Assembly (NCBI RefSeq): GCF_006443685.1
Contig: NZ_VFYP01000001.1
Span: 2,542,001 to 2,606,000 of the forward strand
Length of the DNA: 64,000 nucleotides
Direction of reading: 5' to 3'
From: Rhizobium glycinendophyticum
Lineage (GTDB): Bacteria; Pseudomonadota; Alphaproteobacteria; Rhizobiales; Rhizobiaceae
Under the pieces are notes generated by a model that was given only the letters and a program-made list of their open reading frames with translations, was not told where the DNA came from and made no database searches. Each line of letters begins with the position of its first letter. The first letter of the stretch is position 1. Below are positions 53,205-62,799 of this stretch, one piece after another. A program made the position numbers and the translations under genes.

Positions 53205-54083
53205 TCAGTGTTCCTTGTTCGCATAGACCGACTTCTTCGTCAGGTAGATCAGCGCCGTGAAGATGGCGAGGAAAACCATGACCATGAAGCCCATGCGCTT
53301 GCGCTCTTCCAGATGCGGCTCGGCGGCCCACATCAGGAAGGCGGCAACGTCCTGCGCGTACTGGTCGAGCGTCTCGGGTGTGCCGTCGTCATAGGTGACC
53401 TGGCCGTCCGAAAGCGGCGGAGCCATCGCGAGAGCGGCAGCGCTCACGAAGTACGGGTTGAAATGCGTGCCCTCGGCAACGGTGACACCTTCCGGCGGCT
53501 CCTGGTAGCCGGTCAACAGCGCGTGGATATAGTCCGGACCGCCCTGCTGGTACTGCGTGAAGATGTCGAAGACGAACTGCGGGAAGCCGCGGGTCACGCC
53601 GCGCGCCTTGGCGATCAGCGAGAAGTCCGGCGGAGCAGCACCGTTGTTGGCGGCAGCCGCTGCTTCCTTGTTCGGGAACGGCGACGGGAAGTAGTCGGAC
53701 GGCACGGCCTTGCGGGTATACATTTCGCCGTCGGCGTTCGGGCCGTCCTGGACTTCGTATTCGCCGGCGAATGCCTTCACCTGTTCTTCCGAATAGCCGA
53801 GGTCTTCCAGCGTGCGGAAGGACACCAGCTTCATCGAATGGCAGGCCGAACAGACTTCCTTGTAGATCTTCAGGCCGCGCTGCAGCTGGCCCTTGTCATA
53901 GTGACCGAAGGGACCGCCAAAGCTCCAGTCGATTTCCTTCGGCTTGAGGATCGGGTAGTGCCCGCTCTTGGCGGCATGTTCAACCGCATGTTCGAGGGCC
54001 GACCCCTCTTCTGCGGCCGAGGCCAGGCCGGCAAAGCCGGCCATCGAAGCGATGAGCGCGATGCTCGTGAGAAGCTTCTTCAT
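53205..54083 (-). CDS. petC: Cytochrome c1 of the bc1 complex
   Basis: A 292-residue cytochrome c1 (FbcC). A signal sequence ends at ASA (about 24); the haem-attachment motif CSACH lies in EVCSACHSMKLVSF (about 78-82); the axial Met is in ALAMAPPLS; a C-terminal membrane anchor (FMVMVFLAIFTALIYLT) precedes the charged tail. It is encoded separately from cytochrome b, unlike the fused form of Bradyrhizobium. Last of the petABC genes on the minus strand. Confidence 0.96.
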   Translation of the reverse strand: MKKLLTSIALIASMAGFAGLASAAEEGSALEHAVEHAAKSGHYPILKPKEIDWSFGGPFGHYDKGQLQRGLKIYKEVCSACHSMKLVSFRTLEDLGYSEEQVKAFAGEYEVQDGPNADGEMYTRKAVPSDYFPSPFPNKEAAAAANNGAAPPDFSLIAKARGVTRGFPQFVFDIFTQYQQGGPDYIHALLTGYQEPPEGVTVAEGTHFNPYFVSAAALAMAPPLSDGQVTYDDGTPETLDQYAQDVAAFLMWAAEPHLEERKRMGFMVMVFLAIFTALIYLTKKSVYANKEH

Positions 54084-54109
54084 TGTTCTTGTTTCCCTCT
54101 CTCGCGCTA

Positions 54110-55420
54110 TCAGGCTTGGACAGCAGCAGACTTGCCGCTCTTTTCGAGAACCGCTTCGGTGATCGAGTTCGGGATGCGCTTCGGCGTCTCGAACAGGCCG
54201 AGCAGCGGCATGATCACGAGGAAGAACCCGAAGTAGTAGGCGGTGCCGAGCTGCGAGTAACCAACATAGTTTCCGACGAATTCGCCGCGGAACAGCAGGC
54301 CGAACAGACCCGTACCTTCCGCCGGCATGGCGCCTAGCCAGCCGAGGATGATCGAGTTGATCACGAACAGCCAGAAGAACAGCTTGTACCAGGGGCGGTA
54401 GACGGCCGAACGGACCTTCGAGGTATCGAGCCAGGGCAGGAAGAACAGGACGATGATCGCACCGAACATCACGAGAACGCCGCCGAGCTTCGAGTCGATC
54501 GGGCCGACATTGAAGGTGATGGCGCGCAGCATGGCGTAGAAGGGCAGGAAGTACCATTCCGGAACGATGTGAGCCGGCGTCTTCAGCGCGTCAGCCGGGA
54601 TGTAGTTGTCCGGATGGCCGAGATAGTTCGGCATGTAGAAGACGAACCAGGCGAAGACCAGCAGGAAGACCGACAGGCCGAGTGCGTCCTTGAGGGTCGC
54701 ATAGGGCGTGAAGGCGACGGTATCGGTCTTGGACTTGACCTCGACACCCGTCGGATTGGTCTGGCCGGTGACGTGCAGAGCCCAAATGTGCAGGATGACG
54801 ACGCCAGCGATCATGAAGGGCAGCAGGTAGTGCAGCGCAAAGAAGCGGTTCAGCGTCGGATTGTCGACGGCAAAGCCGCCGAGCAGGAACTGCTGGATCC
54901 ACTCACCGACCCACGGGAAGGCGGTGAAGAAGCCGGTGATGACGGTCGCGCCCCAGAAGGACATCTGACCCCAGGGCAGAACATAGCCCATGAACGCCGT
55001 CGCCATCATCAGCAGGAAGATGACCACGCCGAGGATCCAGAGGATTTCGCGCGGTGCCTTGTAGGAGCCGTAATAGAGACCACGGGCAATGTGCAGATAG
55101 ACGGCGATGAAGAAGAACGAGGCGCCGTTGGCATGCATGTAGCGCAGAAGCCAACCATGATTGACGTCGCGCATGATCTTTTCGACGGAGTTGAAGGCGA
55201 CCGTCGTTTCAGCGGCATAATGCATGGCCAGCACGACGCCGGTCAGGATCTGCACGATGAGCATCACCGACAGCATGGCGCCGAAGGTGTAGGCATAGTT
55301 CAGGTTGCGGGGAACCGGATAGGCGACAAAGCTGTCATAGACCAGGCGCGGCAACGGAAGGCGCGCGTCGACCCACTTTTCAATGCCGGTGGACGGCTGG
55401 TAACTGGAATGGCCACTCAT
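54110..55420 (-). CDS. petB: Cytochrome b of the bc1 complex
   Basis: A 436-residue cytochrome b (FbcB) with about eight transmembrane helices. The haem-ligand histidines occur in [12 protein letters not shown] and [11 protein letters not shown] segments and again in [33 protein letters not shown] carries the Qo-site PEWY motif. It forms the quinol-oxidising core with PetA and PetC. Follows petA by 14 bp. Confidence 0.97.
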   Translation of the reverse strand: MSGHSSYQPSTGIEKWVDARLPLPRLVYDSFVAYPVPRNLNYAYTFGAMLSVMLIVQILTGVVLAMHYAAETTVAFNSVEKIMRDVNHGWLLRYMHANGASFFFIAVYLHIARGLYYGSYKAPREILWILGVVIFLLMMATAFMGYVLPWGQMSFWGATVITGFFTAFPWVGEWIQQFLLGGFAVDNPTLNRFFALHYLLPFMIAGVVILHIWALHVTGQTNPTGVEVKSKTDTVAFTPYATLKDALGLSVFLLVFAWFVFYMPNYLGHPDNYIPADALKTPAHIVPEWYFLPFYAMLRAITFNVGPIDSKLGGVLVMFGAIIVLFFLPWLDTSKVRSAVYRPWYKLFFWLFVINSIILGWLGAMPAEGTGLFGLLFRGEFVGNYVGYSQLGTAYYFGFFLVIMPLLGLFETPKRIPNSITEAVLEKSGKSAAVQA

Positions 55421-55434
55421 CTTGTCTTATCCCC

Positions 55435-56013
55435 TCAGCCGATCTTGATCACAGTATCGGAAACGAAGCCATAGGTCGGCACAGCAAGGTTCGCAGGCGC
55501 GGGGCCTTTGCGGATACGACCGGCCGTATCGTAGTGCGAACCGTGGCAGGGACAGAACCAGCCACCGAAATCGCCGGACTGACCAAGCGGCACGCAACCG
55601 AGATGGGTGCAGGAACCGATCATGACGATCCAGTTTTCCTTGCCCTCGCCGGCAGAGCGCGCAACGTCCGTTGCTTCAGCCGTCGGATCGATATTGGCGT
55701 TGCGGGCGACCGGGTCCTTGAGGTCGGCGAGTGCCACGGCCTTGCCTTCTTCAACTTCCTTGTCGGTGCGGTTGCGAATGAACACGGGCTTACCGCGCCA
55801 CTTGACCGTCAGCGACATGCCGGGCTCGAGCGCCGATACGTCCACTTCGATCGAAGCGAGCGCGAGCGTCGAGGCATCCGGGCGCATCTGGTCGATGAAG
55901 GGCCAGGCGACCGAAACCGCGCCAACCGCGCCGGCCATGCCGGTCACCATGTAGAGAAAATCGCGGCGCGTAGGCTCGCCCGCGTGTTCAGTCGTCGTCT
56001 CGTGTTCGCTCAC
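55435..56013 (-). CDS. petA: Rieske iron-sulfur subunit of the bc1 complex
   Basis: A 192-residue Rieske protein (FbcF). A twin-arginine-type N-terminus ([20 protein letters not shown]) serves as signal and membrane anchor; the [2Fe-2S] boxes are CTHLGC and CPCHGS. The GTG at 56013 (GAGGAAAAAG upstream) is chosen because it gives the [10 protein letters not shown] start; a longer frame upstream is not Rieske-like. First gene of the operon. Confidence 0.95.
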   Translation of the reverse strand: MSEHETTTEHAGEPTRRDFLYMVTGMAGAVGAVSVAWPFIDQMRPDASTLALASIEVDVSALEPGMSLTVKWRGKPVFIRNRTDKEVEEGKAVALADLKDPVARNANIDPTAEATDVARSAGEGKENWIVMIGSCTHLGCVPLGQSGDFGGWFCPCHGSHYDTAGRIRKGPAPANLAVPTYGFVSDTVIKIG

Positions 56014-56371
56014 GGTCACTTTTTCCTCTTCGCAATCCTGCGACAAACCGCATTTGCCCCCGCAGCGGGAATCACAGTTCGGCCATGTCATGGCCACAGA
56101 TTCCCCGCCAGATTGGCGCGTTCTAAGCTCGATATTCCGATCTGTCCAGTCTTCCACCCAAGGGGAGCCACTATGTCGCGGAATAAATTGGCTTTGTCCC
56201 CATGCGGCTTATAGCCACGCGTCATTGCGGACTGGGCGCTCTCGCCCATAGCGGTCGGCACAGGCCGTCCGGCTGGCAATCGTCAAGCAAATGGCCTCAG
56301 CGAGACCCTTTGCGCAGGAAGCGGCCGCGGCGAGGCATCCGGCCCTCAATAAATCCGCCCCAGGCGCGACC
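56014..56371. other. Intergenic region between the bc1 operon and an ABC exporter gene
   Basis: 358 bp with no recognised gene. It must hold the petABC promoter on the minus strand; TTGACG-like and CTATAA-like hexamers occur, but I cannot pair them at the right distance with confidence. A 45-63 codon frame on the minus strand here has no family features and is not called. Confidence 0.5.
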
Positions 56372-58243
56372 TCAGGTCACTGGTTCGGCGGTTCTGGTAT
56401 CGAGAAAACCGCCCGACTGACGGGCCCAGAGTTCGGCATAGAGGCCACCGAGAGCCACCAGATCGCCATGCGTGCCTTGCTCGATGATCCGCCCCTTTTC
56501 CATGACGACGAGCCGGTCGAGTGCTGCGATCGTCGACAGCCGGTGGGCGATGGCAAGCACCGTCTTGCCCTGCATGAGGCGGTCGAGGTTGGACTGGATC
56601 GCCGCCTCCACTTCCGAGTCAAGCGCCGAGGTCGCCTCGTCGAGCACGAGGATCGGTGCGTCCTTCAGCATGACGCGGGCAATTGCGATCCGCTGGCGCT
56701 GGCCACCCGAGAGTTTCACGCCCCGTTCCCCGACATGGGCATCGAAGCCCTTGCGTCCGCGCTGGTCTTCCACCCGCTGGATGAAATCGAGCGCCTCCGC
56801 CCGTTCGGCCGCCTTGATCAGCCGCTCTTCCCCGGCGTCTTCGCGGCCGCAAAGAATGTTGTCGCGGATCGAGCGATGCAGGAGCGCTGTATCCTGGGTC
56901 ACCATGCCGATCTGTGAGCGCAGGCTCTCCTGGGTGACCTTGGAGATGTCTTGGCCGTCGATCAGGATCCGTCCCCCTTCGAGGTCGTAGAAACGCAGGA
57001 GCAGGTTGACGAGCGTTGACTTGCCCGCCCCTGACCGCCCGACAATGCCGACCTTCTCGCCCGGCTCGATATGGAGCGTCAGATTGTCGATGACGCCCTT
57101 CTTCCGTCCATAGTGGAAGGTGACGTCATCGAAGCGGATGCCCGGCGACCGAACCTCAAGCTTTGTCGCGTTGGGCGCATCTGTGAGCCCGATCGGCTTT
57201 GCCACCAGTTCCGCCGAATTCTGGATCGTGCCGATATTGCGCATGATGCTGTTGAGCTGTGTCATCATTCGCCCAAGCAGCATGTTGAGCCGAAGCACGA
57301 GCCCGAGCGTGAAGGCGACGCCACCGGCGGTCACGGCACCGGCAAACCAAAGATCGACGGAGAGCAGCGCGACCATCAGGATCATCACGCCCGAAAGAAT
57401 GGCAAGCGACGACCGCACCCCTGTCAGCAACCTGGCGAAGGGCCTGAGCGTATCCTGGAAGCGGTCGAAGCCGGCGCGGATGTAATGATCGTTCTGCCGC
57501 TCACGACCGAACAGCTTCAGTGTCTGGATGTTCGAATAGCTGTCCACCAGCCGGCCGTTCAACATAGAGGCAGCCTCCGCCGTCTCCTTGGCGTGCTTGC
57601 GGATCTTCGGTACGAAATAGCGCGCAAGAGCCAGGAAGATCCCGACCCAGCTCCCGATGATCGCCGCCAGGCGCCAGTCGAGCTGGGCGACCAACGCCAT
57701 GGTCGAGACGGTGTAGATCACCATGAACCAGACGACCTGCAGAAGCGAGGTCAGGAGATCGCCCGTGGATTGCCCCGCCGACCAGACCTTGGTGACGATG
57801 CGGCCGGCAAAATCATTCTGGAAGAAGGATAGCGACTGCCGGCTCACATGCACATGCGCCTGCCAGCGCACCATATTGAAGAAGTTGAGCACGATCACCT
57901 GCTCTTCGACCAGCGCTCCGATTGTCACGACGACGAAGCGGCCGAGAAGCACGATCAGCGCCATGGCGAGCAACTCCAACCCGTGCGCTGCTATCAAACC
58001 CTCCCATCCGGCCGCCTTTGGTACGGTATCCAGAAGATCGACCAATCGCCCGACGAACCAGAAGAGGCCCGCCTCCAGCATGGCCACCGCCCCGCCAAAC
58101 AGCGCCATCAGGAAGAACGCCATCTTCGCCTGGCGCACGTAAAACCAGACAAAGGCGAAGGTCTTCTCCGGCGGCCTCAGGTCATCCGAGCGCGCGAAGG
58201 GATCCAGCCAGTTTTCGAAGAGACGTGCGATTGCTTGGAACAT
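56372..58243 (-). CDS. ABC exporter (MsbA-like half transporter)
   Basis: A 623-residue type IV ABC exporter: a six-helix transmembrane domain (about 35-330) and a C-terminal ATPase (about 360-610) with Walker A GRSGAGKST, the signature LSGGQRQ, Walker B ILVLDEATSALD and the H-loop IAHRLST. It is a paralogue of the exporter gene at the right edge of the window; such adjacent pairs often form heterodimers. Substrate unknown (lipid- or drug-type efflux). Confidence 0.92.
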   Translation of the reverse strand: MFQAIARLFENWLDPFARSDDLRPPEKTFAFVWFYVRQAKMAFFLMALFGGAVAMLEAGLFWFVGRLVDLLDTVPKAAGWEGLIAAHGLELLAMALIVLLGRFVVVTIGALVEEQVIVLNFFNMVRWQAHVHVSRQSLSFFQNDFAGRIVTKVWSAGQSTGDLLTSLLQVVWFMVIYTVSTMALVAQLDWRLAAIIGSWVGIFLALARYFVPKIRKHAKETAEAASMLNGRLVDSYSNIQTLKLFGRERQNDHYIRAGFDRFQDTLRPFARLLTGVRSSLAILSGVMILMVALLSVDLWFAGAVTAGGVAFTLGLVLRLNMLLGRMMTQLNSIMRNIGTIQNSAELVAKPIGLTDAPNATKLEVRSPGIRFDDVTFHYGRKKGVIDNLTLHIEPGEKVGIVGRSGAGKSTLVNLLLRFYDLEGGRILIDGQDISKVTQESLRSQIGMVTQDTALLHRSIRDNILCGREDAGEERLIKAAERAEALDFIQRVEDQRGRKGFDAHVGERGVKLSGGQRQRIAIARVMLKDAPILVLDEATSALDSEVEAAIQSNLDRLMQGKTVLAIAHRLSTIAALDRLVVMEKGRIIEQGTHGDLVALGGLYAELWARQSGGFLDTRTAEPVT

Positions 58244-58359
58244 GCCATGCGATATAGGCGGTTTCGCCTTGATGGCAAAGCAAATGGCGGGAGCGCGGAA
58301 TTACAAATTGTTCACGCTGAGACCAATGCTGCGGCGGTTTGCGGGCATAACGTGACGTC

Positions 58360-59379
58360 TCAGCGCAGCCGTCGTCCATAGAGCGCTTCATAGCGCCGCG
58401 CCATGCCGGGGTCGGCCGCGACTTCGCTGAAGATCGGCAGCGCGCTCTCCGTCAGTTCCGCCCGCTGCAGTGATTGCCGGGCCGTTCCGTAAAGCTGCGC
58501 CGCAAGCACCGGTCGGTGTGTACGTGCGCATCCGAAGTGGCAGGCCATCTTCGGTAGGCTTTTCACCGAGCGGCGGGCAATACCCTCGGCATTGGCGACC
58601 ACCCGCGATATCCTCTCGCCAAGTTGGGCAAGATAAGTCTCGCTGGTCGCCCCGATCAGCAGACCGAGTTCGTCCGGTCCTGTCCAATAGGCCGTATCGT
58701 CCTTGCCGATCAGGCGATGCGAGAACCGCCCAAGCGTGTTCTTGATGTAGTCGCCAACCTTGGAAAGACCGGCACGCTCCAGCGGTTCGAGACCTTCAAC
58801 CCTGCAGAGAAGCAGGCTCAACCCCTGATCCGAAAGCCCGCCGGCAATCATCTCCTGGATACGATCTTCAAGTGCCTGATACCCGCCAAGTCCGAAGGTC
58901 AGTTGCGCAGTCAGATGTTCCTGACCCGGCGCCTCCACGGCAGTCGGCATCAGTTGGTCCCGGACGCGTTGCAGCGCCTCCAGGCACTGGCCGACCTGAT
59001 CATTGACGCTGGAGAGAAGATCATGCCTCTCGGTTCCGGCTTCGTCCTGAGCAATGAGCGTCCCTGCCTCCAGCGCTTTGCGCAGTTCTCCAAGCGTCGA
59101 GAGTGCATTCAAAGTGCTGACCTTCAGCTGGTCGAGCGCGGGCGATGCCACCAGATAGCAGCTCGCGAGTGCGGTCAGATCGCTCTGCCGGACCGGCTTC
59201 GGCAATTTGACGAATGCCTCGCGCAATTCAGTCCGCCCCTCGGCCAGGACCTCGAAGATCAGCTGGAAATTCGCCGGCGTGATCGCAAGACGCTGGTTGC
59301 TGAGAAAGCCGAGCACTCTTCGGCCGATCGCATCGGCCTGGTTGCTTGGCAGGATGTGACGGTCGGTCGCTGTCGGCAT
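58360..59379 (-). CDS. Degenerate GGDEF-domain protein
   Basis: A 339-residue protein: the N-terminal part (about 20-150) resembles the helical N-terminus of rhizobial diguanylate cyclases, and residues 175-275 align with the GGDEF fold (SLLLCRVEGLEPLERAG, then YWTGPDELGLLIG). The signature is GPDEL at 234-238 instead of GGDEF, and the metal-ligand positions are altered, so it is probably not an active cyclase but a c-di-GMP/GTP sensor or binding scaffold. ATG 59379 is preferred (GGAGGT 7 nt upstream); an ATG at 59394 is possible. Confidence 0.7.
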   Translation of the reverse strand: MPTATDRHILPSNQADAIGRRVLGFLSNQRLAITPANFQLIFEVLAEGRTELREAFVKLPKPVRQSDLTALASCYLVASPALDQLKVSTLNALSTLGELRKALEAGTLIAQDEAGTERHDLLSSVNDQVGQCLEALQRVRDQLMPTAVEAPGQEHLTAQLTFGLGGYQALEDRIQEMIAGGLSDQGLSLLLCRVEGLEPLERAGLSKVGDYIKNTLGRFSHRLIGKDDTAYWTGPDELGLLIGATSETYLAQLGERISRVVANAEGIARRSVKSLPKMACHFGCARTHRPVLAAQLYGTARQSLQRAELTESALPIFSEVAADPGMARRYEALYGRRLR

Positions 59380-59485
59380 GGAATGCACCTCCATGGGTGT
59401 TCCTGTGAAAGAAGGCTACACCCGGGAGCAGAATCAAACCTTGTCGAAATCACTAAAAAGCCGAAGACACAGCCGTAAGCCTATC

Positions 59486-59908
59486 TCAGCGGGAAAAACG
59501 TGTCAGATAAATCCCGAGAAGGATCAAGGCGACACCAGCAGGCTGGCCGACATGAAATTCCGCCGTGCCACGCAGATAATCGATCAGGAGGCCTGTGATC
59601 ATCTGCCCGCCGATGATCAGCAGCCCGGAACGGGCAGCTCCGAGGCGCGGAAAGACGTAAGAGCTGATCGCAACGAAGAAGGCGCCGATGATGCCGCCGA
59701 AAAAGTAGAAGGCCGGCGTCTCCGCGAGCAGCGGCAGCCCGACCCGGTGGATGAAGAGGATGTAGAGGCTGAGGAGCAGGAAGCCGATCGCATGGTTCCA
59801 CACCGAGGCAACGAACGGGCCTTGCGTCATCGTCAGCCGGCCATTGATAGACCGGCTCATGCCGACGGCCGCGCCTCCCAGAAGCGCAATTGCGACAGCG
59901 CCGATCAT
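59486..59908 (-). CDS. DUF606/YdcZ-type membrane transporter subunit
   Basis: A 140-residue protein of the DMT/YdcZ (DUF606) type with four to five membrane helices: IALLGGAAVGMSRSINGRLT, WNHAIGFLLLSLYILFIH, FGGIIGAFFVAISSYVFPRL and GVALILLGIYLTRF. The gene is immediately preceded by a related gene (TGAATG junction), so the two halves probably dimerise. Confidence 0.82.
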   Translation of the reverse strand: MIGAVAIALLGGAAVGMSRSINGRLTMTQGPFVASVWNHAIGFLLLSLYILFIHRVGLPLLAETPAFYFFGGIIGAFFVAISSYVFPRLGAARSGLLIIGGQMITGLLIDYLRGTAEFHVGQPAGVALILLGIYLTRFSR

Positions 59909-60373
59909 TCAGGCCCCCTTGGAGAAGATGAGAAGCGCGCTTCCGCCGATCACACAAGCCGCAGACAGGAAATCGAACCGGTTCAGCCCGCGTTTCGGCG
60001 TTCCGAACAGGCCGAACTGATCCGAAAGAAGGCCAAACAGGATCTGCCCGACCAGAAGCAGCGACAGACCGCCCGCCAGCGCCAGTTCCGAATTGACCGC
60101 GATCGAACTCAGCGCCACGGCAAAGGCACCGGGCGCTCCGCCGAGATAGGTCCAGAGCGGAGTCTTCCCGACCGCCCCGATCCGCCCGGTCCTGCGACCG
60201 ATCGCCAGATTGGCCATCAGCAGCACGAAGGCAGCGACGGCGCCCACGCCATGCACCACCCAGGAGGCGGTAAACGGCGTGGTATGGGCGGCAAGCCCAC
60301 TGTTTATGGTCACCATGGTTGCCAGCAAGACCCCGGCGAGAACCGCCCAGAGCCAGTCCACATGTTTCAGCAT
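59909..60373 (-). CDS. DUF606/YdcZ-type membrane transporter subunit (second)
   Basis: A 154-residue DUF606-type protein (AVLAGVLLATMVTINSGLAA, SWVVHGVGAVAAFVLLMANL, LGGAPGAFAVALSSIAVNSE, LVGQILFGLLSDQFGLFG) with about five membrane helices. ATG 60373 is the sensible start; a longer frame to 60478 is rejected. It is directly joined to the downstream partner (stop TGA followed by ATG). Substrate unknown. Confidence 0.8.
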   Translation of the reverse strand: MLKHVDWLWAVLAGVLLATMVTINSGLAAHTTPFTASWVVHGVGAVAAFVLLMANLAIGRRTGRIGAVGKTPLWTYLGGAPGAFAVALSSIAVNSELALAGGLSLLLVGQILFGLLSDQFGLFGTPKRGLNRFDFLSAACVIGGSALLIFSKGA

Positions 60374-60609
60374 ATCATTTCGCGGAAAGGGTCCCGCGGC
60401 TCCGTGATCAAAGGCCACCGCATAGCCGCCGAGAGGGAGGAAGGACAAGCCAATTCGACGGATGGACCAGTCAATCATTCAAATTATGGGTCGTGGATTG
60501 AGCTGGAGCCTTTGCATGACCAGCCGAAACGTGGACGGCCGAGCATCCGAGATACACGCCGGCGAGACTTCACCTGTCACCCGGACTGGTAGCAGAAAAT
60601 CAAACGGAA

Positions 60610-60631
60610 ATGGGGGCACGAATGCCCCCCA
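60610..60631 (-). terminator. Terminator of the chemoreceptor gene
   Basis: GGGGGCA (60612-60618) / TGCCCCC (60623-60629) with a CGAA loop; on the minus strand it is followed by TTTCCGTTTG, a weak T-run. The rest of 60374-60671 has no recognised gene. Confidence 0.6.
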
Positions 60632-60671
60632 TCTTGATCATGCTGACGGAGAACAAGAGCCTGAACTGCTC

Positions 60672-62591
60672 TCAGAACTCCGACCATTCGGCAGCCGGTG
60701 CGGCATTGCCTCGGAAAGCATTGGCGACCTTGCGGCCGAGCGCGCGGGCCGGCGACACTTGCGGCTGGCTGGTTGGCATGGCTGGAGCAAGCCGCGCCGT
60801 CTGGTACGGACCAGCCTCCTCCGTCCGGAACTGCGCCATCAACTGAAGCAAAGTGGCAGCCTGTTGTGCCAAGCCATGGCTTGCCGCCGTCGACTGCTCC
60901 ACCATGGCGGCATTCTTCTGCGTGCCCTGGTCCATCTGGTTGACCGCCATGTTTATTTCTTGCAGACCCGTTGCCTGTTCCCGCGCCGAGGTGACGATGG
61001 CAGCAACGTTCTGGTTGATCTCCTGGACCTCGCGAACGATGGTTTCCAGCGCCCGGCCCGTCTCATCGACCAGCGCCACGCCATTGCGAACCTGCTCGCC
61101 CGAGGCGTTGATCAGCCCCTTGATCTCCTTGGCCGCACTCGCAGACCGCTGCGCAAGCTCGCGCACCTCCTGCGCCACGACCGCAAAGCCCTTTCCGGCT
61201 TCCCCTGCACGCGCGGCTTCCACACCGGCATTCAACGCCAGGAGGTTGGTCTGGAACGCGATTTCATCGATCACGCCGATGATGTTCGAGATCTCGGACG
61301 ACGACTTCTCGATCTGCTGCATCGCGGCGACGGCGCGGCGGACGATCTCCCCGGAATGCTCGGCGCCTTCGCGGGTGCGGCCAACCAGCTGACCCGCCTC
61401 TTCGGCGCGGATCGAGGAATCCTTCACCGCCGTCGTCACCTGTTCGAGCGCCGCAGCCGTCTCCTCGACGGAAGCCGCCTGCTGTTCGGTACGCTTGGAA
61501 AGGTCATCGGCAGCTGCCAGCATTTCGCTGGCACCGGCATCGATGGCGCGCGCATTCTCGTTGACGGCCAGCATCGCCTCGCGCAGGCGGGCAACCGACT
61601 GGTTGAAGTTGACGCGCAGTGCATCGAGATGCTCGGTAAAGCGGGCGTCGATCGACACGGCCAGATCGCCCTCCGACAAGCGCTGCAAGCCACCACCAAG
61701 CTGCTCGACGGCAAACTGCACGTCGGCGACTTCCCGCGCCTTCTGTTCCTCGCGTGCCAGCCGCTCGGTCTCGGAGAGCGAGCGGTTCTCCTCGGCCTGG
61801 CGTTCGAGCTCGACACGTTCGATCGCGTTGGCTCGGAAGACGGCAACGGCTGCCGCCATCTCGCCGATTTCGTCGCGGCGGCTACCGAAGGGGATTTCCG
61901 AACCCGTATCGCCGGACGCGAGGCCGCGCATGGCATCCGTGATCGTCGATATCGGACGCACCACGCGGTAGAGACTGACGGCAGCCGCGGCGAGCGCCAT
62001 CAATGCGGCGCAGATCACGGCCGCGACGGACAGCTGGAAGGCCGTCTGTGCCGAACCCTCACTCTCGACTCGGACGGTCGCAGCAACGTCACGATTGACC
62101 TTGATGATCTCCTCAAGCGCCGCACCGGCTTCGCCGCCGATCGGCACCATCTTGGCTATCGTGTCCTTGGCTTGGTAGATCTTCGAGGTCAGCGCCTGCT
62201 CAATGAAACTCTGACCGAGCGCCTGATACTGCGCCACCTTGTCCTTGAACACGTCAAAATGCTGGCGAACCGTCGGCAGCACGATCATCGTGTCAAAGCT
62301 CTGGATGGAAGCATCGAGCTTCTCGCTTGCTGCATTGGCAGCATCCACCAGTTTCCGCTTCTCGCCGGCATTGCTGGAATTGAGGATCATGAGGTTCAGA
62401 CGGCGAACTTCGCCGAGCTGCGTCTCGATCGCAGCGATCTGAATGGACCGCTCCATGCGACCACCCAGTTCGCCGATCTGGTCGCTCATGCCGTTTACCG
62501 AATGGATGGCAATACTGCCCTGGACCAGCGAGACGATGACCATGAGGCCGAAGAGGAGCGGCAAGAGGGTTTTAATCTTGAGTTTTTTCAC
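60672..62591 (-). CDS. Methyl-accepting chemotaxis protein
   Basis: A 639-residue chemoreceptor: transmembrane helices near 8-30 and 188-210 enclose a four-helix-bundle sensor (about 35-185), followed by HAMP (about 211-265), a second HAMP-like region and the signalling domain (about 370-585) with the conserved tip [20 protein letters not shown]. The very C-terminal pentapeptide EWSEF matches the xWxxF CheR-tether pattern, so it should recruit the methyltransferase CheR. Signal unknown. It lies between DUF606 genes and an ABC exporter. Confidence 0.92.
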   Translation of the reverse strand: MKKLKIKTLLPLLFGLMVIVSLVQGSIAIHSVNGMSDQIGELGGRMERSIQIAAIETQLGEVRRLNLMILNSSNAGEKRKLVDAANAASEKLDASIQSFDTMIVLPTVRQHFDVFKDKVAQYQALGQSFIEQALTSKIYQAKDTIAKMVPIGGEAGAALEEIIKVNRDVAATVRVESEGSAQTAFQLSVAAVICAALMALAAAAVSLYRVVRPISTITDAMRGLASGDTGSEIPFGSRRDEIGEMAAAVAVFRANAIERVELERQAEENRSLSETERLAREEQKAREVADVQFAVEQLGGGLQRLSEGDLAVSIDARFTEHLDALRVNFNQSVARLREAMLAVNENARAIDAGASEMLAAADDLSKRTEQQAASVEETAAALEQVTTAVKDSSIRAEEAGQLVGRTREGAEHSGEIVRRAVAAMQQIEKSSSEISNIIGVIDEIAFQTNLLALNAGVEAARAGEAGKGFAVVAQEVRELAQRSASAAKEIKGLINASGEQVRNGVALVDETGRALETIVREVQEINQNVAAIVTSAREQATGLQEINMAVNQMDQGTQKNAAMVEQSTAASHGLAQQAATLLQLMAQFRTEEAGPYQTARLAPAMPTSQPQVSPARALGRKVANAFRGNAAPAAEWSEF

Positions 62592-62741
62592 GACTGAAAT
62601 CCGCGCTTGAAACAGGAACCGGAATCACAACGACCCCGGCCTCTCCGTGACAGCCCGGCTCTGAACAAAACCTTACTCGGCCGGGGGCACTTCTTGCCTT
62701 CCTCCTTGCAGCCAGTCTCTCATGAAAAACAAATGCCTAAG

Positions 62742-62764
62742 AGAAAAGGGGCATTTCTGCCCCC
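62742..62764 (-). terminator. Terminator of the right-edge ABC exporter gene
   Basis: GGGGCA (62748-62753) / TGCCCC (62758-62763) with a TTTC loop; on the minus strand followed by TTTTCTC. Confidence 0.75.
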
Positions 62765-62799
62765 ATTCATTGTCCCGGACCGTCGTGCAAGGCGGCGGA

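Noticed and set aside
56088..56279. A 63-codon frame upstream of the Rieske gene
   Set aside because: No ribosome-binding site, no conservation clue and no domain pattern.
60462..62597. A 711-codon plus-strand frame antisense to the chemoreceptor
   Set aside because: It is an antisense shadow; the minus strand carries a full MCP with HAMP and signalling motifs.
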